NCBI GenBank assembly: GCA_945861225.1 | Contig: CAMATU010000016.1 | Coordinates: 1 to 36,198, forward strand | Origin: Klebsiella pneumoniae | Lineage (GTDB): Bacteria; Pseudomonadota; Gammaproteobacteria; Ga0077536 | Length of the DNA stretch: 36,198 nt | Reading direction: 5' to 3' | Part shown: piece after piece, positions 8,146-17,229 of the stretch | Layout of the letters: each line of letters begins with the position of its first letter | Numbering within the stretch: position 1 is the first letter of the stretch | The notes under the pieces: model-generated | The model's database searches: none | Told to the model about the DNA's origin: nothing | What the model saw: only the letters and a program-made list of their open reading frames with translations | Translations under genes and position numbers: made by a program

Positions 8146-9702
8146 TCAGTTCGCGCGGCGCGAGCGCTCCACCAGGACTCGCCGCAGCAATTTGCCGGCG
8201 GGAGATTTAGGTAAGGCGTCGATGAATTCGATCCTGCGCAGTTTCTTATAAGGCGCGACTCGCGCGGCGACATAGGCCAGCAGGGTTGCAGCGTCCACTT
8301 CGCCGCGCAGGACTACGTAGGCGATGGGCACTTCACCGGCTTCGTCATCGGGCCACGGGATGCAGCCGGCATCGGCCACCGCCGGATGACTGAGCAACAC
8401 GGCTTCGAGTTCGGCGGGTGCTACCTGATAGCCTTTGAATTTGATCAATTCCTTCAGGCGATCGACCAGGAAACAGCAACCCTGCGCATCGCCATAGCCG
8501 AGATCCCCGGTATGCAGCCAGCCGTCGCTATCGATGGTGGCCGCGGTTGCCTCAGGGCGCTGCAGGTAGCCCTGCATTAAGGCCGGAGATTGGATACAAA
8601 TCTCGCCTTGCGCGCCGAGCCCGAGCAGTGCGCCGTTGACGGGATCGATCACCTTCCAACTGACATTGGGCAGCGCGACACCCACCGACTCTGGCGGATC
8701 GTCCGGGCGCTGGACATGGCTCGCACCCGCGAGCTCGGTCATGCCGAAACCCTGGCGGACTTTTACGCCGAGGCGCTCTTCAATGCCGTTCGCGATCGCG
8801 CTCGGCAAAGGTGCGGCGGAGGACACGATCATGCGCACCGAGGTCAAGTCGTAGTTCGAAATGGTGGGGTGATGCAGCAGGCCGAGCGCGACCGGCGGCA
8901 CTACCACGACGAAGGTCGCCCGATAGCGCGCAATCGCTTCGATGTACTGCCCGAAGTCGAAGCGCGTCTGGCTGATGACAGTGCCGCCAATCGACGGCGA
9001 TACCCCGAGATAGAGCGCGATGCCATAGATATGAAACATCGGCGGCACGCCGGCAATCACTTCGCCGTCTTTGAATTGATTCGGCCCGTGGGTGATCTGG
9101 CAGAGGTTCGCCACCAGATTGTAATGACTGAGCAGCACGCCCTTTGGCAGTCCGGTGGTGCCGCTCGAATACGGTAGAAAGGCGATGTCGCGGCGCGGAT
9201 CTATCGCGACCACGGGCGGGGTGTCCGGGCACATGGCGAGTTCGGCCAGTGACGTGGCACCTGCTGCGGTGCCGAGTACAAAGAGATGGGTCAGCGGGAC
9301 GTCGGCCAGTGTGGGGCGATAAGTGTCGAGTAAGGTCGGCAACGTGAGCAGATAGCGCGCGCCTGAATCCTGCAGCTGATGCGCCACTTCCGCTGGTGTG
9401 TAGAGCGGATTGACGGTGGTCACGATGCCGCCCAGTGAAGTCACCGCATAAACCGCCACCGCAAACTCCGGACAATTCGGCAGCGCAATGGCGAACACCT
9501 CCCCTTTGCGCAAGCCGCGCGCCGCCAGACTTGCCGCCACGCCGCGCACCTGCCGCAGCAGATCTCGATAAGTCAGCGCGCGGCCACTTGAGGCATCAAT
9601 GAAAGCCGCGCGCTCGCCGAGGGCAGCGGCCTTGGCCAGCGCCACGGCGGGATAACTGAGTTCAGGAATCACAACATCCGGTAGCGGGCTGCGATGAATC
9701 AT
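8146..9702 (-). CDS. AMP-dependent acyl/aryl-CoA ligase (4-coumarate-CoA-ligase-like)
   Basis: An adenylate-forming enzyme of 518 residues from the ATG at 9702. It should activate a carboxylic acid to its CoA thioester through an acyl-AMP. Motifs in order: the phosphate-binding loop YSSGTTGLPKGVLLSH, the A5 region GFGMTELAG, the hinge block GWLHTGDLGYGD, LVDRLKELIKFKGYQVAP and the catalytic Lys in KSPAGKLLRR near the C-terminus. The blocks are those of plant 4CL and bacterial feruloyl/coumaroyl or medium-chain ligases. The frame is open 52 codons upstream, but that part runs through an intergenic repeat arm and looks non-coding. Its place beside catabolic genes suggests an aromatic or side-chain acid as substrate. 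Confidence 0.88.
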   Translation of the reverse strand: MIHRSPLPDVVIPELSYPAVALAKAAALGERAAFIDASSGRALTYRDLLRQVRGVAASLAARGLRKGEVFAIALPNCPEFAVAVYAVTSLGGIVTTVNPLYTPAEVAHQLQDSGARYLLTLPTLLDTYRPTLADVPLTHLFVLGTAAGATSLAELAMCPDTPPVVAIDPRRDIAFLPYSSGTTGLPKGVLLSHYNLVANLCQITHGPNQFKDGEVIAGVPPMFHIYGIALYLGVSPSIGGTVISQTRFDFGQYIEAIARYRATFVVVVPPVALGLLHHPTISNYDLTSVRMIVSSAAPLPSAIANGIEERLGVKVRQGFGMTELAGASHVQRPDDPPESVGVALPNVSWKVIDPVNGALLGLGAQGEICIQSPALMQGYLQRPEATAATIDSDGWLHTGDLGYGDAQGCCFLVDRLKELIKFKGYQVAPAELEAVLLSHPAVADAGCIPWPDDEAGEVPIAYVVLRGEVDAATLLAYVAARVAPYKKLRRIEFIDALPKSPAGKLLRRVLVERSRRAN

Positions 9703-9804
9703 CGGGGGTACCTGGGGAACTGGCCTCGGGAGTGTAGCCAGTTGCGGGGTGAAGCGCTTGTGGTGCGCAAGCGCGGTTTTGGCCGGTCGAACAAGATCTT
9801 CAAA

Positions 9805-9918
9805 TAGGGCGGAAAAGCGTAGCGCCTTCCGCCGCAGGCCTGGTCGGAAAGATTTCATTGTTAATGCGCCATTGAAGTGCCGCTCATTCGGCGGAAGGCG
9901 CTGCGCTTTTCCGCCCTA
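9805..9918. repeat. Paired palindromic intergenic repeat (same type as the outer arms at 6963-7150)
   Basis: Inverted arms 9805-9836 and 9889-9918 differ at one base over 30 and enclose about 50 bases of unrelated DNA. The arms are nearly identical to those at 6963-6994 and 7119-7150. It separates the CoA-ligase start from the efflux operon promoter region. Confidence 0.88.
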
Positions 9919-9950
9919 CGCTCAACTGCAAGCGATTAATTGTGGGGCAA

Positions 9951-9979
9951 TCGAACTCGCCTGCACCTTCTGCGATAAT
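9951..9979 (+). promoter_or_regulatory. Possible sigma-70 promoter for the RND efflux operon
   Basis: TCGAAC at 9951-9956 and GATAAT at 9974-9979 are 17 bases apart, lying 26 to 53 bases before the two candidate starts of the membrane fusion gene. The -10 box is good and the -35 box poor. No regulator gene is adjacent and no operator dyad is clear. Confidence 0.3.
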
Positions 9980-10005
9980 CGGGGAGTTCGTCCACTTCGG
10001 CGCGC

Positions 10006-11202
10006 ATGCACCAAAAGGTCATCTCAAATCTCATGCCAGTGATACTGACACGCCGTTGCTCATCAGGAATTCTGCGCTCGCTTGCACTAGCGGGACTGCT
10101 CGGTGGGTTCGCGAACAGGGTTCCTGCCGCCGAACCCGTGCCGCCGCCCACCGTGACCGTCGCCCAGCCGGTCGCCAAGAAAATTACCGAGTGGGATGAA
10201 TATACCGGCCGCTTTGTCGCACAACGGAGAGTGGAAGTGCGCGCCCGCGTATCGGGTTATCTGGAGGCCGTACATTTGGCCGAGGGTCAACAGGTCGAAC
10301 AGGGCGCGTTATTGTTCGTGATCGATCGCCGGCCGTTCGAAGCAGAGGTGGCGCGTGCGCGCGCCGAGGTCGCCCGAGTCAGCACCACGCTGCGCGTTGC
10401 GCAACTTGAATTTGAGCGTGGCGAACGCCTGGAATCCTCGCGCGCGATGAGCCGCGAAACGCTGGAGGAGCGACGCGCGCGGCGCGATTCCGCCCAAGCG
10501 GAGGTCGATGGGAAGCGCGCCAAGCTGCGTCTGGCCGAACTCAATTTAAGTTTTACCGAAGTTCGTGCGCCAATGAGCGGGCTCGCCTCCGATATCCGCA
10601 TTGATATCGGCAACCTGATCGCAGGCGGCAGCGCCGATTCCACAGTGCTCACCACCATTGTGACCCTGGATCCCATCGAACTTGAGTTCGAGGGTTCGGA
10701 GACTGAGTTTCTACGCTACACGCGACTCGCTTCCGCCGGCACCCGCCATTCCTCCCGCGAGATGGCCAATCCGGTCGAGGCGAAATTGCTCGATGAACAA
10801 GGCTGGCCGCACCGGGGGCGCATGACCTTCGTCGATAACGAACTCGATAGCGATAGCGCCACCATGCGCGGGCGCGCCACTTTTCCGAATCCTGATCACG
10901 TCTTGTTGCCCGGCATGTTTGGGCACTTGCGGCTGTTAGGCGAGGCCGATCACGACGCGGTACTGATTCCCGATGAGGCAGTAGTCGCCGATCAGGCGCG
11001 TAAGCTTGTGATGGTGGTCGGCAAGGAGAATGTGATTGAAGCGCGACCGGTGACTCTGGGACCATTGATTGAGGGTCTCCGCGTGGTACGCAGCGGACTC
11101 ACTGCGGACGAGCGCATCGTCGTGAATGGGGTGCAGCGAGCGCGTGCCGGCGAAGCCGTGACACCAGAAGAAGTCGCCGCCACCCCTGCCAGCGCGCCCT
11201 GA
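10006..11202 (+). CDS. RND efflux periplasmic adaptor (membrane fusion protein, MexE/AcrA family)
   Basis: Up to 398 residues; links the inner-membrane pump to the outer-membrane channel. A start at ATG 10033 would give a cleaner signal (RRCSSGILRSLALAGLLGGF, cleavage near VPAAEP); I keep 10006 but the point is open. No lipobox Cys is seen, unlike AcrA. Blocks: barrel-sandwich half RARVSGYLEAVHLAEGQQVE with LLFVIDRRPFEAEV, a helical hairpin (about 105-165), the second lipoyl half with FTEVRAPMSGLAS, then the beta-barrel with LLPGMFGHLRL and a membrane-proximal domain. First gene of a three-gene operon; the pump starts seven bases after its stop. Confidence 0.92.
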   Translation: MHQKVISNLMPVILTRRCSSGILRSLALAGLLGGFANRVPAAEPVPPPTVTVAQPVAKKITEWDEYTGRFVAQRRVEVRARVSGYLEAVHLAEGQQVEQGALLFVIDRRPFEAEVARARAEVARVSTTLRVAQLEFERGERLESSRAMSRETLEERRARRDSAQAEVDGKRAKLRLAELNLSFTEVRAPMSGLASDIRIDIGNLIAGGSADSTVLTTIVTLDPIELEFEGSETEFLRYTRLASAGTRHSSREMANPVEAKLLDEQGWPHRGRMTFVDNELDSDSATMRGRATFPNPDHVLLPGMFGHLRLLGEADHDAVLIPDEAVVADQARKLVMVVGKENVIEARPVTLGPLIEGLRVVRSGLTADERIVVNGVQRARAGEAVTPEEVAATPASAP

Positions 11203-11208
11203 TCGCGC

Positions 11209-14200
11209 ATGCGCTTCTCGCATTTCTTTATTGAGCGACCGATCTTCGCGGCGGTGATCTCTATCCTCATCACCCTGGTCGGGGCCATTGCGTATTTTTC
11301 ACTGCCGGTGGCGCAGTATCCGGATATCGTGCCGCCGACCATCCAGGTGACGACCATGTATCCGGGTGCCAGCGCGGAGACGATTGCCGCGACGGTGGCG
11401 ACGCCACTTGAGCAGGAAATCAATGGCGTGGATGACATGCTGTTCATGCAGTCATCCGCCACTGGTGATGGCCGGCTCATCATCAGCGTGACCTTTGAAA
11501 TCGGCACCAATCTCGATCACGCGCAGGTGCTGGTGCAGAACCGGGTCGCCATTGCAGTGCCGCGCTTGCCCGAAGATGTGCGACGACTCGGCGTGAATGT
11601 CGTCAAGAATTCGCCCGATATGTTGATGTCGTTGCATCTGTATTCACCGGATGGTTCGCGCGACGGCACCTATCTTTCCAACTACGCGCGCACCCAGGTG
11701 GTTGATCGTCTCGCACGCCTGAAAGGCGTCGGTCAGTTCAGTATTTTTGCCGAACGCGCCTACTCGATGCGGATCTGGATCGATCCCGAACGCGCCGCCG
11801 CGCGTGATTTGACGGCGAGCGAGATAGTAGACGCGGTGCGCCAGAACAATGTGCAGGTGGCCTCCGGCACGCTTAATCAGCAGCCCATGTCGGCGCCGGC
11901 CGCGTTTGAGCTGCCGATCGAAGCACAGGGGCGTTTCATCGAGCCCTCCCAGTTCAACGATATCGTGGTCAAACGAAGCACCGGTGGACGGGTGACGCGC
12001 CTGAAAGATGTCGCCCGCGTGGAGTTGGGCGCACAGGATTATTCGACCATTGGCTACCTGGATGGCAAGCCCGCGTTACCGATTCCGACCTTTCAGCGCC
12101 CCGGCTCGAATGCCTTGGAGACGGTGGCCAGGATCGAGGCGGAAATTGAAGCCATCAAAGTGGACATGCCGCCCGGTGTGGCCGCCGAGATCGCGTTCAA
12201 CCCGACCAAGTTCATCGAGCAATCGGTGGACGAAGTTTATTTAAGCATCCTGCAGGCGATGGTCCTGGTGGTGCTGGTGATTTTGCTCTTCCTGCAGTCC
12301 TGGCGCGCGGCGATCATTCCGGTGGTCGCGATCCCCATTGCGCTCATTGGCACCTTCGCGGTGATGCGGGCGTTTGGTTTTTCCATCAACAACCTGACGT
12401 TATTTGGACTGGTGCTGGCGGTCGGCATCGCGGTCGATGACGCCATCGTGGTGGTCGAGAATATCGAGCGCTATCTCGCTGAAGGCTTGAGCCCACGCGA
12501 AGCCGCCCATAAGACAATGGATGAAGTGAGCGGGGCGTTGATTGCAATCGCGCTGGTGCTGGCGGCAGTGTTTGTGCCAACGGCATTTATCGCGGGGATT
12601 TCCGGCGCGTTTTATCGCCAGTTTGCGTTGACTGTCGCGAGCGCCACGCTGATCTCGGCACTGGTCTCGCTCACCCTCTCGCCCGCGCTCGGTGCGCTCT
12701 TATTGAGGCCGCATGGCGCGCACGCGCCACATGGCAAGTTACGCACCTTGTTGATGTCGCCCTTCACGCTGATCGCGCAGCTGTTCAACCGCAGCTTTGA
12801 GAGTTTCGGCAAGCGGTATGCCTGGTTGACCGCGCGCGTGTTGCGGATCACCACGCTAATGCTGCTGGTCTATGGTGGCTTGATCGCGTTGGCGGTAGGT
12901 GAATTCCGCAGCACGCCGACCGGCTTCATTCCCCAGCAGGATCAGGGCTACATCATCACCGTCTATCAATTGCCGCCTGGCGCTTCGCTCACGCGTACCG
13001 ATGAGGTAATCCGCCGAGCCGTGAAACTCCTGATGGACATGCCCGAGGTCGAACACACGGCAGGCTTTGCTGGCTTCGATGGCGCCACGCGCACCAATGC
13101 GCCGAACGCAGGCGCGATCTTCACTCCCCTCAAACCGTATGCCGAGCGCCGCAAGATGGGCCGTTCGATGGAACAAACGGTGGCCGAGGCGCAAAAGCGT
13201 CTCAGCCAAATCAAGGAAGCTACGGCTTTTGTGATTCCGCCGCCGCCGGTGCGCGGGATCGGTGTCGGCGGCGGCTGGAAACTCTATGTGCAGGATCGCG
13301 GCGGACACACCTTGCGTGAACTCGAAAAGGTCGCCCAGGAATTGATCGCGCGCGGCAACGCGGATCCGCATCTGGCGCGGGTGTTTACCTCTTTCAACAC
13401 CCGCACACCGAAGATTTTCGCCGACATCGATCGCACCAAAGCAGAAAAATTGCAGGTACCAGCGGAACGAGTGCTCGATACCCTGGAGGTTTATCTCGGT
13501 TCGGCCTATGTGAACGATTTCAATTTTCTCGGCCGGACCTATCGCGTGACCGCGCAGGCCGAGGGCGATTATCGCGATCAGCGTGAGGACCTGCTGAAGC
13601 TGCGCACGCGCTCGGATCGCGGTGCGATGGTGCCCCTGGGATCGCTCACCACGTTGCGTGATATCACCGGCCCGCATCGTGTCTCGCGCTACAACCTGTA
13701 TTCGGCGATCGAAGTGCAGGGCGTGCCGGCACCTGGTGTCTCGACGGGTGAGGCAATCGCCGCCGTGGAGAAAATCGCGGCTGAGGTGCTGCCGGAAGGC
13801 TATGGCTATGAGTGGACCGACTTGGCGTTACAGGAAAAGCTGGCGGGTAATACCGCGCCGCTCGCGTTTGGGCTGGCGGTCGCCTTTGTGTTTCTGTTGC
13901 TGGCGGCGCTCTATGAATCCTGGATGCTGCCGCTCGCCGTGATCCTGATTGTACCGATGTGTTTACTGGCCTCGATCGTCGGCATTAACCTGCGCGGGAT
14001 GGACAACAACATCCTGGTCCAGATTGGTTTCGTCGTGTTGATTGGACTCGCCGCGAAGAACGCGATTTTGATTGTGGAATTCGCGCGCCAGGCCGAACGC
14101 GCGGGACTTGATCCAAAAGCCGCCGCCGCGCACGCAGCGAGCACGCGGCTGCGCCCGATTCTGATGACCTCATTCGCCTTCGTGATGGGCGTGCTGCCGT

Positions 14201-14373
14201 TGGTGCTCGCCACTGGCGCGGGTGCGGAGATGCGCCAATCCTTGGGCACAGCAGTGTTCGCCGGCATGTTGGGCGTGACCTTCTTCGGGCTTATCTTTAC
14301 GCCAATTTTCTATGTGGTGTGTCGCGCGGGTGCGGACTACTTCGCGCGGCGGCGGACTGGAGTGAGTTCGTGA
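11209..14373 (+). CDS. RND multidrug efflux pump, HAE-1 family (MexF/AcrB type)
   Basis: A 1054-residue inner-membrane, proton-driven transporter, the usual size for the family. It opens with MRFSHFFIERPIFAAVISI (TM1) and PVAQYPDIVPPTI. TM4 carries the proton-relay pair in GIAVDDAIVVVENIERY. A second half repeats the design, with GFVVLIGLAAKNAILIVEFA and the RPILMTSFAF block. The large periplasmic loops include GGGWKLYVQDRGG. Sequence feel is closest to MexF/BpeF-type pumps. It sits six bases behind the adaptor and overlaps the outer-membrane gene by four bases, giving a complete tripartite system. The substrates are unknown; solvents or aromatic intermediates would suit the neighbourhood. 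Confidence 0.95.
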   Translation: MRFSHFFIERPIFAAVISILITLVGAIAYFSLPVAQYPDIVPPTIQVTTMYPGASAETIAATVATPLEQEINGVDDMLFMQSSATGDGRLIISVTFEIGTNLDHAQVLVQNRVAIAVPRLPEDVRRLGVNVVKNSPDMLMSLHLYSPDGSRDGTYLSNYARTQVVDRLARLKGVGQFSIFAERAYSMRIWIDPERAAARDLTASEIVDAVRQNNVQVASGTLNQQPMSAPAAFELPIEAQGRFIEPSQFNDIVVKRSTGGRVTRLKDVARVELGAQDYSTIGYLDGKPALPIPTFQRPGSNALETVARIEAEIEAIKVDMPPGVAAEIAFNPTKFIEQSVDEVYLSILQAMVLVVLVILLFLQSWRAAIIPVVAIPIALIGTFAVMRAFGFSINNLTLFGLVLAVGIAVDDAIVVVENIERYLAEGLSPREAAHKTMDEVSGALIAIALVLAAVFVPTAFIAGISGAFYRQFALTVASATLISALVSLTLSPALGALLLRPHGAHAPHGKLRTLLMSPFTLIAQLFNRSFESFGKRYAWLTARVLRITTLMLLVYGGLIALAVGEFRSTPTGFIPQQDQGYIITVYQLPPGASLTRTDEVIRRAVKLLMDMPEVEHTAGFAGFDGATRTNAPNAGAIFTPLKPYAERRKMGRSMEQTVAEAQKRLSQIKEATAFVIPPPPVRGIGVGGGWKLYVQDRGGHTLRELEKVAQELIARGNADPHLARVFTSFNTRTPKIFADIDRTKAEKLQVPAERVLDTLEVYLGSAYVNDFNFLGRTYRVTAQAEGDYRDQREDLLKLRTRSDRGAMVPLGSLTTLRDITGPHRVSRYNLYSAIEVQGVPAPGVSTGEAIAAVEKIAAEVLPEGYGYEWTDLALQEKLAGNTAPLAFGLAVAFVFLLLAALYESWMLPLAVILIVPMCLLASIVGINLRGMDNNILVQIGFVVLIGLAAKNAILIVEFARQAERAGLDPKAAAAHAASTRLRPILMTSFAFVMGVLPLVLATGAGAEMRQSLGTAVFAGMLGVTFFGLIFTPIFYVVCRAGADYFARRRTGVSS

Positions 14374-15824
14374 GACGGATTCCCAAGGCTGCGTTTGGAC
14401 TCGTGCTGGGAATGCTTGCGGGTTGCCAGGCGGTTGGACCGAACTACGCCGGCCCACCGGCAAGTACCGCCGATACCGTTGCGAGCTTTCCCTCAATGCC
14501 GCCGAGCGCGGCCACTGAGATTGCGCCGGGCGAGCCGCCCGCCGAGTGGTGGCAGCAACTTGCAGACCCGGAGTTGAATGCGCTGATCGCGCAGGCGGTC
14601 AGCGCCAATTACGATTTGCAGATTGCGGCCGCCAATGTAGAGGCCGCGCGCGCCGTGCTTACGCAGTTCACCACACGCCGCGCGCCGACCATCGACGCCA
14701 GTGGTGTGGTGCAGGGGCGTCGCGACGCTCACGCGCTAGCGCCCAAGGGCGATGTGGACGGCGCGCTGCCGGCTACCATCAGTTCGACTTTCGGTTTTGA
14801 TCTCAATTGGGAAATAGATCTCTTCGGCAGAGTGCAGCGCTCAATCGAAGCCGCCACTGCCGATCTCGGCTCAGTTGCCGCGCTCCGCCATGATGTGCTG
14901 ACTTCAGTGCTCGCCGGGGTGGCCCGCGCGTATCTCGATCTGCGCGGCAATCAGGCCCGCATTGAGGTTGCCGAGCGCAATGTCACCGTACAGCAGCAAA
15001 CGCTCGATCTCGTGACTTTGTTGAATCGTGAAGGCGCGGCCACCGATCTCGATGTGGCGCGCGCGCGTACCCAATTGCTGGCGAGCCAGGCCACGATCCC
15101 GCGCCTGCAGGCGGCGGTAACAGTGGCCCTCAATCGCTTGACGACCTTTACCGCGCAGCCGCCTGGGGCGCTGAGCGGCAGGCTCGCCGCGCGTCAGCCA
15201 CTACCGACCATGCCAAGTTTTGTCGCAGTGGGTGCGCCCGCCGAGCTGCTGCGCCGCCGGCCGGATATCCAGATCGCTGAGCGCGGGCTGGCGGGGGCCT
15301 CAGCCCGCATCGGGGTGGCGACAGCGGATCTTTTCCCGACGGTGAGTTTTGGTGCGCAAGCCGGATTGGGTGCGGCGCATTTGTCTAATCTCGTCACGAG
15401 CGGAGCGCCGTTCTTCGCGCTCGGCCCGTCCATTACCTGGAATCTGTTTGATCGCGAAGCGACCTATGCGCGGATCCGTGCCGCGGACAGCAACGCCACG
15501 GCGGCCATTGCGCGCTACCAGGCGACAGTCACCAACGCACTGGAGGAAGTGGACAGCGCCATCAGCGCGTATCGCAATGAACGCCTGCGGCGCACGCAAC
15601 TTGCGGCGGCGCTGGCCGCGAGCCGTGAAGCCTCTGGGCTCGCGCGGCTACGATACCGCGAAGGGATCGAGGATTTTCTGACCGTGCTCGATGCCGAACG
15701 CAATCTACTGCTGATCGAAGATCAATTGGCGCAATCCGATATCGCGGTGGCGCAGTATCTAATTGATATTCGTCTCGCGTTGGGTGGCGGTTGGGAGACG
15801 GGTGACAGTTCGCCGGCGAAGTAG
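14370..15824 (+). CDS. RND outer-membrane channel lipoprotein (NodT/OprM family)
   Basis: I start this at GTG 14370: it overlaps the pump's TGA in GTGA, has GGAG seven bases upstream, and gives a lipoprotein signal RRIPKAAFGLVLGMLAGC with lipid-modified Cys19. The mature 466 residues show the two OEP repeats: GPNYAGPP after the Cys, EWWQQLADPELNALI, FGFDLNWEIDLFGRV in the first half, and FFALGPSITWNLFDRE with LEEVDSAISAYRNE in the second. LLRRRPDIQIAERGLAGASA is the family hallmark. The channel should dock on the RND pump and adaptor encoded just upstream. Translation coupling implies equal production. Confidence 0.93.
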   Translation: MRRIPKAAFGLVLGMLAGCQAVGPNYAGPPASTADTVASFPSMPPSAATEIAPGEPPAEWWQQLADPELNALIAQAVSANYDLQIAAANVEAARAVLTQFTTRRAPTIDASGVVQGRRDAHALAPKGDVDGALPATISSTFGFDLNWEIDLFGRVQRSIEAATADLGSVAALRHDVLTSVLAGVARAYLDLRGNQARIEVAERNVTVQQQTLDLVTLLNREGAATDLDVARARTQLLASQATIPRLQAAVTVALNRLTTFTAQPPGALSGRLAARQPLPTMPSFVAVGAPAELLRRRPDIQIAERGLAGASARIGVATADLFPTVSFGAQAGLGAAHLSNLVTSGAPFFALGPSITWNLFDREATYARIRAADSNATAAIARYQATVTNALEEVDSAISAYRNERLRRTQLAAALAASREASGLARLRYREGIEDFLTVLDAERNLLLIEDQLAQSDIAVAQYLIDIRLALGGGWETGDSSPAK

Positions 15825-16241
15825 GCGGAAAAACCACGATCTTACGACTGCCGTTTCTAGAATTATTTGCAGAGGCGTTGAGGACGGCGCACTTGTGAAG
15901 TGTGTCGAATCGGGAGCGCGCACCTGCCGAGTGCGACCCCAACGCCGAGGATTCAGCCACTCACGAGATCCCCCGGCCTATTCACGCTACGGCGCGGCAT
16001 TGGGGATACCGACAGCTTCTATTCCCGTCATCCCGGAAAGTGCGGAGCACTTATCCGGGATCCATCTTGTCCTTCTGGCGCCCTTGGATCCCGGGTCTGC
16101 GCGGCTAACGCCGCTTCGCCCGGGATGACGACCTTAAAAGTTTTCGTCGCATCTCGCGTTTTGTTTCCATTGCAGTGCGGGCTATCCAATTCAACGTCCG
16201 ACGCTTCCTGACATTGGCACCGATTCTGCGGCGCTCACGGT
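15825..16241. other. Intergenic stretch between the efflux operon and the nirB remnant
   Basis: Apart from the palindromic element at 16026-16130 I see nothing supported here. Plus-strand frames such as 15902-16108 are open but have no ribosome-binding site or recognisable product. No U-tailed terminator hairpin is seen after the efflux operon. Confidence 0.5.
16026..16130. repeat. Palindromic intergenic element (CGTCATCCCGG type)
   Basis: It begins CGTCATCCCGGAAAGTGCGG and ends GCTTCGCCCGGGATGACG, with inner inverted copies of GGATCC-flanked arms. It is the reverse orientation of the inner element at 7011-7099: the left arm here matches the complement of the right arm there, and the reverse. 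Confidence 0.88.
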
Positions 16242-16868
16242 ATGCGCAGACAGAAACTGGTAGTCATTGGCAACGGAATGGTGGGACAGAAATTCCTCAG
16301 CATGGCGATTCGCCTGGAAGATCGCTATAAGGGCCTGCGCGCGCCGCACAAGCTCAAGATGACGGTGTTCGGCTGCACGCGCGAATGCGCCGAGGCGCAG
16401 AGCAAAGACGTTGGTGTCATCGCGACCGACAAGGGTTGGAATCTCTACGTGTGTGGCAACGGCGGCATGAAGCCCCGCCATGCCGATCTCTTCGCCTCCG
16501 ATCTCGACGATGAAACGCTCATCCGCTACATCGATCGCTTCTTCATGTTCTACATTCGCACCGCCGATCGGCTGCAACGCACGGCGCCCTGGCTGGATAA
16601 CCTGGAAGGCGGACTCAGCTATCTCCAGCAGGTGATCATCGAGGACAAATTGGGGCTCTGCGCAGAACTCGAGCGCGAGATGGCGCTGGTGGTCGATACC
16701 TACGAATGCGAGTGGAAGAAGACCGTGGAAGATCCGGCGCGACTCCAGCAGTTTCACCATTTCGTGAACAGTGCGGGCAACGACAGCAATGTCGTTTTCG
16801 TGCGCGAACGCAAGCAGATTCGCCCCGCGACAGTGCAGGAAAAGCAGCACCAGATAAGGTCCGCGTGA
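16242..16868 (+). pseudogene. nirB: Nitrite reductase large subunit NirB with a large in-frame internal deletion
   Basis: The 208-residue frame joins two distant parts of NirB (E. coli NirB about 847 residues). Residues 1-18, RRQKLVVIGNGMVGQKFL, are the very N-terminus of the FAD domain. From residue 19 (SMAIRLEDRYKGLRAPHKL) it runs on as the C-terminal half of the siroheme/4Fe-4S domain: FGCTRECAEAQSKDVG, GWNLYVCGNGGMKPRHADL, MFYIRTADRLQRTAPWLDNL and a normal C-terminus. Some 620-650 residues are missing: FAD/NAD domains, the 2Fe-2S BFD-like region and the first cluster motif (C-x5-C). Only the second (CTREC) remains. It cannot reduce nitrite. The downstream nirD is broken as well. Confidence 0.9.
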
Positions 16869-16897
16869 AGGCCGCGCTGATGCGCACGGTTGATTTA

Positions 16898-17014
16898 ATG
16901 GCGCACGACTCCTGGGTGGATGTGTGCCCGGCGGACGCACTGATCGACAATGGCGGCGTGTGCGCGCTCGCCAGGGTGGTGCAGGCCGGGCTTCTACCCG
17001 ACGCGCATTGCTGA
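16898..17014 (+). pseudogene. nirD: Nitrite reductase small subunit NirD, N-terminal stub
   Basis: Thirty bases after nirB a frame reads MAHDSWVDVCPADALIDNGG then VCALARVVQ and stops at 17012-17014. The block W-x-D-V-C-x-x-D-A-L-x-x-x-x-G-V-C-A-L is the start of NirD, normally about 105 residues. After it, no frame continues the Rieske-like fold. Together with nirB this marks a decayed assimilatory or ammonia-forming NADH-nitrite reductase operon. Confidence 0.72.
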
Positions 17015-17100
17015 TGGTAAGGCGCAAATAAATTCTCCAGCTTTCGCGCGCATTCAACACGCTACGGGAGGCTGTGGCGAACGGCCTCCTTGTCAAGGTT

Positions 17101-17208
17101 GTAGGTTGGGGTGAACGCAGCGAACCCCAACATTAGGTCGACAAGGTTGCGTGATCGAAGTGCCGCCGCGGTGGGTTGTTGGGGTTCGCTTCGCTCATCC
17201 CAACCTAC
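17101..17208. repeat. Paired palindromic intergenic repeat (GTAGGTTGGGGTGAACGCAG type)
   Basis: Inverted arms 17101-17132 and 17177-17208 match over 32 bases with three differences and enclose 44 bases. It lies directly behind the nirD stub, so it may mark the end point of the lost sequence. Confidence 0.85.
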
Positions 17209-17229
17209 CTTTCGGTAACCTGATTTCGA

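Noticed and set aside
12856..13677. 273-codon open frame antisense to the RND pump
   Set aside because: Lies wholly inside an intact pump gene, without ribosome-binding site or recognisable domain.
16191..17096. 301-codon open frame antisense to the nirBD remnant
   Set aside because: Its length comes from the reverse of the nirB frame; the plus-strand NirB match is unambiguous and no motif is seen on the reverse.
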